From positions 1 to 64,000 of the forward strand of contig CAYODJ010000001.1 in NCBI GenBank assembly GCA_964402715.1: 64,000 bases of DNA. Direction: 5' to 3'. The notes under the pieces were generated by a model, which searched no databases, was not told the origin of the DNA, and saw only the letters and a list, made by a program, of their open reading frames with translations. The stretch's first letter is position 1. Every line of letters starts with the position of its first letter. Source of the DNA: CALXOD01 sp964402715 (lineage in GTDB: Bacteria > Verrucomicrobiota > Lentisphaeria > Victivallales > Victivallaceae). Position numbers and translations under genes: made by a program. Shown here piece by piece: positions 60,768-64,000 of this stretch.

Positions 60768-62503
60768 AGCCGTTCGTCGATCTGGGGAAGAAGGACGAGT
60801 TCTCGCTGAAGCACGCGCTGGGCAACACGAAGACCGTTCTCCCGCTGCTGAAGGAACGGGGACAGAAATATTACGCCGTCTCCAACTACTGCGAGATATC
60901 CAACTGGATACAGCAGATGTCCGTCTGCGGGAAGGCGGGGATAATCCCGATTCTGGGCATGGAGGTGTTCGTAAACAACTTCAGATACGCGTCTGAGCAG
61001 GGGATCGTCACCGTCCACGACTTATACCGCGACGAGAAGAAAGCCCTCCCGGAGATGGACGAGACAGGCAGAGACATGGTGACGCTGGACTATCCCGTTG
61101 ATCTCTTCGCCAGAACCGTGCAGGGCTACTACAACATCATCCAGATACACAACGACGCCCAGCTTAACGGCATCGACAGGCGTCCGCGCACCCACGACAG
61201 ATTTCTCGAATCCCACGGCGAGGGCATAGTCGCCGTCATGCCGGCGCCGTACAGCGAGACGGCTTCCCTGATATACAACCGGATGTTCGACGAGGCATGG
61301 GAGAAGTTCAGGTATTATCAGGGAATCTTCGACGCGGTATATCTGGCGCTTCCCATAGTGGACGATCCGGAGTACCGCGAAATAGACGCGGACATAGTGC
61401 GGTTCGCCGCGCGGTACGGTGTCGCCGCCGTGCCGGTATGCAATTCGCATTACCACTTTCCCGACGACGAGGAGGCGTTTCACACTCTGAGGAAGCTGTC
61501 CAGACTTCGCGGCGGCATGAGCTACGAAGTCGACGAAGTCCCGGGAATGTACTACCGATCCCGCGAGGAGGTCGACGAGCTGTTCCGCCGCCGGCTGCAG
61601 TCGCCGGTGTTCACTGAGGCGGTCTATCAGTCGGCGCAAGCGTCACTGGACGCGCTGCTCTCACGGTTCGGTACGCTGGAAATCGACACCTCGCTGCGGC
61701 TCCCCAGATTCGAAAACGGCGCCGAACGGCTGCGCGAACGCGCATGGAAAGGTTTTCTTGCACACGGATATGACAGGAAAGGGCGCGAGTACAGGGAGCG
61801 TTTCGACTACGAGATAGAGAACATCATCGGAGCCGGATTCGCCGATTACTTTCTCATTCTGGAGGAGGTCTTCAGCTGGTACCGGAACGACATGCGTTCG
61901 CTGGGAGCTTTCGGGAGAGGCTCCGCGGCGGGTTCGCTCATCTTGAACTGCATCGGATGCACCAACGTGGATCCGATAAAGTACAATCTCCTGTTCGAAC
62001 GTTTTCTTGACGCGGAGCGGTTCGCCGGCATCGTCAGAGCCGGCGGACAGGTCAGCGGATGCTTCCCCGCCGAGACGGTCGTCCGCCTGAAAGACGGATA
62101 TGAGACCATTGCCAATGTCAGAAAGGGAGACATGGTGGTCAGCTACGACGGCGGCGCCGAACCCGTCCTGAACACCGTCGAAACGGGAATCAGGGATTTT
62201 TTCGGACTGACATACCGCTCTCCCGCTGACGGGAGCCGATACCGGCTCGAGGCGACGCTCAATCACGTCTTTCCGATCCTGCGCGGAGGCGCGATGATCG
62301 AGATTCCGCTGGGAGCGGTGCGCGGCGGCGTCGACAGACTTGTCTGGAACGAAAAGGAGGGTGCGTTCGCCGACGTCGAGGAAATCTCTTTTTCCCGCAG
62401 GGCGCGAGGATATGATCTGACAGTCGCCGGCCAGCGGCATTACCGGGTGTGCGGAAGGCGGATGCCGGCTCATGAACCGTTTTCAGACGGTCCGAACGCC
62501 TGA
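60764..62503 (+). CDS. dnaE: DNA polymerase III alpha, N-terminal part ending in an intein-like Hint domain
   Basis: Residues 1-432 are polymerase III alpha. They include a PHP-like region in which the usual metal-binding HxH is missing (FVDLGKKDEFSLKHALGN), the polymerase segment AFGRGSAAGSL near 384, and NVDPIKYNLLFERFL. At Cys433 an intein begins: CFPAETVVRLKDG (block A), LEATLNHVF (block B), and GYDLTVAGQRHYRVCG (block F). Instead of the expected HN end it reads MPAHEPF and stops at 62503. The polymerase continues only at about 62,880. The enzyme is thus interrupted beside its catalytic Asp motif. Confidence 0.85.
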   Translation: MKPFVDLGKKDEFSLKHALGNTKTVLPLLKERGQKYYAVSNYCEISNWIQQMSVCGKAGIIPILGMEVFVNNFRYASEQGIVTVHDLYRDEKKALPEMDETGRDMVTLDYPVDLFARTVQGYYNIIQIHNDAQLNGIDRRPRTHDRFLESHGEGIVAVMPAPYSETASLIYNRMFDEAWEKFRYYQGIFDAVYLALPIVDDPEYREIDADIVRFAARYGVAAVPVCNSHYHFPDDEEAFHTLRKLSRLRGGMSYEVDEVPGMYYRSREEVDELFRRRLQSPVFTEAVYQSAQASLDALLSRFGTLEIDTSLRLPRFENGAERLRERAWKGFLAHGYDRKGREYRERFDYEIENIIGAGFADYFLILEEVFSWYRNDMRSLGAFGRGSAAGSLILNCIGCTNVDPIKYNLLFERFLDAERFAGIVRAGGQVSGCFPAETVVRLKDGYETIANVRKGDMVVSYDGGAEPVLNTVETGIRDFFGLTYRSPADGSRYRLEATLNHVFPILRGGAMIEIPLGAVRGGVDRLVWNEKEGAFADVEEISFSRRARGYDLTVAGQRHYRVCGRRMPAHEPFSDGPNA

Positions 62504-62521
62504 CATGTGATCCGTCGCGGA

Positions 62522-62704
62522 TTACTTCCTGAAGAGCATCCAGTCGGTGTACTGCGTATACCCGTAGATCTTCCGGATGAGCTCCTCCGCTTTCTCTTGC
62601 TGCACGACAGCTTTGTGCAGCGCCTGACAGAAGCCTGGATCCTTCTGACCTCCGGATTCGCCGGACGCAGACGGCGGATGTATCTCCGGAAAGATTTTCT
62701 CCAC
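62522..62704 (-). CDS. Antisense small ORF inside the polymerase interruption
   Basis: A minus-strand frame whose C-terminus (HKAVVQQEKAEELIRKIYGY then TQYTDWMLFRK) looks strongly protein-like, with the codon style of this phage. A GTG at 62704 or ATGs at 62752/62755 could start it, and no good ribosome binding site decides. It is about 60-78 residues. It does not resemble a known homing endonuclease. It occupies the insertion between the Hint domain and the rest of the polymerase. Confidence 0.45.
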   Translation of the reverse strand: MEKIFPEIHPPSASGESGGQKDPGFCQALHKAVVQQEKAEELIRKIYGYTQYTDWMLFRK

Positions 62705-62721
62705 GCGGAATTCGCGGTGAT

Positions 62722-62758
62722 GGGAAAAAATTTCCCGATTTCCGTGCCGCATCATAGA
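62722..62758 (+). promoter_or_regulatory. Phage promoter-like motif inside the polymerase interruption
   Basis: GGGAAAAAATTTCCCGATTT then CCGTGCCGCATCATAGATG on the plus strand. The core CATCATAGA differs by one base from other copies. It would start transcription just before the short ORF at 62780 and the C-terminal polymerase part. Confidence 0.45.
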
Positions 62759-62779
62759 TGCGCAGAGGAAACACCGAAT

Positions 62780-62887
62780 ATGGGAAAGCTTTCGAACACG
62801 TCCGTTTCCGCAGGAGATTCGGGCAGTCTGACGCGGGACATCGATCCTGTCGGGATCGTCTGTCACAACTCGGACTGCCCGGATTAG
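62780..62887 (+). CDS. Short ORF ending in a possible intein C-terminus
   Basis: ATG 62780 follows AGAGGAAACACC and encodes 35 residues ending DPVGIVCHNSDCPD. The string GIVCHN-S looks like the last residues of an intein followed by a splice-site Ser, and it stands exactly before the polymerase restart, but in another frame. Block F is absent here, so this may be coincidence or a remnant. Confidence 0.3.
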   Translation: MGKLSNTSVSAGDSGSLTRDIDPVGIVCHNSDCPD

Positions 62888-64000
62888 GGACGTAGACTCC
62901 GATTTCGCCACCACCAAGAAAGATCTGGTGAAGGAGCATCTTGCGCAGGTCTACGGCCGCAACAGCATCGCCTCCATCGGCACAGTAGGGGTGATGAAGA
63001 CGAAGTCCGCCCTGAAAGATCTTGCCAGACTTTACGAAGTTCCGATGGAGGAGATCAACGCCGTGACTGCGGAGGAGATGTGCGCATACACCGACGACGA
63101 TGAAAACCCGCTTCCGCTGGACAAGCTGAAACAGATGTTTCCCGGCCTGAACGCGCTTCTGCGGAAATACCCGCAGATGGGCGGGACGTTCGAGAAGCTG
63201 CGCGGTTCCATCACCAGCTGGGGCAGGCATGCGGGAGGAGTGCTCATCACCGATTTCGATCTGACGCGGCAGATTCCGGTCAGAAAGGATTCCGAGGGCA
63301 GACTGGTGACGTGCTGGCAGGAGGGCATCGCCGCCCGCGAGCTGGGTCGGATGGGCTTCGTCAAATTCGACATTCTCGCCATCGACCAGCTGAACATCTT
63401 CGAGGACACGCTCCGCCTCATCAGGGAGACCACGGGGAAAGACATCGATGTCGCGGACATACCGATAGACGATCCGGCGGCGATCGAGCAGATGAACAGG
63501 CATGACACGACATGCATCTTCCAGTTCGACACCGACACCACCGACAAAGTCATCAGCCATATGGGCGGGATCACGAAGTTCGAGGACATCCCGGCGCTCA
63601 GCGCGCTGATGCGTCCGGCGGCGCTCGCCAACCGGTTCGACTCCGAGTTCGGCAGACGGCGCGCCGACGCCGAAGCCGTGTACATCCCCGACTGTCTGAA
63701 GAAGTATATCGGCGACACCTACGGACTGCCGATATATCAGGAACACATCATGCAGGCGGCCATGCATCTAGCCGGCATGGACAAGAACGACGCCTACAGG
63801 TTCATGAAGCTGATCTACAAGGGCAAGCTCCACGATCCGGAGGAGGTGGCGGAATGGCGCGAGAAGTTCATCCGCGGCTGCAGAGACAAGGTCGCGTCCG
63901 GCGAAGTCAGGGCTGGCTATCCTGAGAAGCTGTTCGACGAATTCATGGCGTTCCTCGGTTACGGATTCTGCGCCAGCCATGCGCTGTCGTACGCGATGTA
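62832..64000 (+). CDS. dnaE: DNA polymerase III alpha, C-terminal part (continues past the window)
   Basis: From about 62,889 the frame reads DVDSDFATTKKDLVKEHLAQ, the catalytic DxDxDF motif of the polymerase III palm. It continues with SWGRHAGGVLITD, MGFVKFDILAIDQL (third catalytic Asp), IFQFDTD, MRPAALANRF, and YQEHIMQ. It runs on to the end of the window without a stop. The frame opens after a TGA at 62829 and has no obvious start codon of its own near the junction, which suggests that splicing or a frame change once joined it to the N-terminal part. Confidence 0.8.

Noticed and set aside
62060..62503. Complete, self-splicing intein in the polymerase N-terminal frame
   Set aside because: Blocks A, B and F are visible, but the end reads AHEPF rather than HN followed by Cys, Ser or Thr, and the frame stops before the polymerase resumes.
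62259..63767. 502-codon minus-strand frame over the polymerase C-terminus
   Set aside because: The plus strand encodes conserved polymerase III motifs here. Only the short C-terminal-looking piece at 62522-62704 in another minus frame seemed protein-like.
11750..64000. Alternative genetic code (stop reassignment) in the phage-like part
   Set aside because: Conserved genes end at ordinary TAA, TAG or TGA codons with coupled starts. The few breaks need a frame change rather than a reassigned stop.
1..64000. tRNA genes, CRISPR arrays and insertion sequences
   Set aside because: No cloverleaf-like sequence, regularly spaced repeat series or transposase was recognised by eye. A covariance-model tRNA search could still find one.

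Overview
The window joins two unlike pieces of DNA. Positions 1 to about 11,570 look like an ordinary bacterial chromosome. They carry phosphotransacetylase and acetate kinase, initiation factor IF-1, methionine aminopeptidase, adenylate kinase, histidyl-tRNA synthetase, an HU-type protein, a Gfo/Idh/MocA sugar oxidoreductase, thioredoxin and a queD-queE-queC run for 7-cyano-7-deazaguanine. Gene spacing is loose, with a 1 kb stretch that holds no convincing gene. The gene mix would suit a fermentative member of the PVC group (Lentisphaerota or Kiritimatiellota type), but that placement is only an impression.

From about 11,750 to the end the DNA is tightly packed, mostly on the minus strand, with 4-bp start/stop overlaps, different codon habits and a large viral replication and recombination gene set. 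This includes a beta-type sliding clamp, a DnaX-type clamp loader, a DnaG-type primase, a DnaB-type helicase, RecA, a gp32-like single-strand binding protein, an Mre11-like nuclease, a Rad50-like ATPase split over two genes, NAD-dependent DNA ligase, a RuvC-like resolvase, a DEDD exonuclease, SNF2 and Ski2-like helicases, dUTPase and a DNA polymerase III alpha subunit. No capsid, tail or terminase gene is visible, so more than 50 kb of non-structural genes points to a very large (jumbo) phage or prophage, of which only the replication side is seen.

The most striking content is a probable DNA-base hypermodification system in two clusters. At 20.0-25.2 kb a minus-strand operon, preceded by a phage-type promoter, encodes a fold-type II PLP enzyme, an amino acid:DNA transferase, a SAM-methyltransferase-like protein and a radical SAM domain fused to a family 2 glycosyltransferase. 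At 56.5-59.8 kb a plus-strand run encodes a second radical SAM enzyme, a P-loop kinase of the 5-hydroxymethyl-dU DNA kinase type and an S-adenosylhomocysteine-hydrolase-like protein. dUTPase and a ThyX-like protein are also present. Together they suggest phosphorylation of 5-hydroxymethyluracil in DNA, attachment of an amino acid, radical and PLP remodelling, and possibly glycosylation.

Other notable points are a DNA polymerase III alpha gene interrupted next to its catalytic Asp motif by an intein-like Hint domain plus an insertion holding an antisense ORF; a recurring promoter-like motif (A/T block followed by GCTTCATAAA) before many phage genes on both strands; frameshifts in the ligase and Ski2-like helicase genes; a phage-borne PrfH release factor; a CobS/CobT-like AAA/VWA pair; and a patatin-like phospholipase next to a small lipoprotein.
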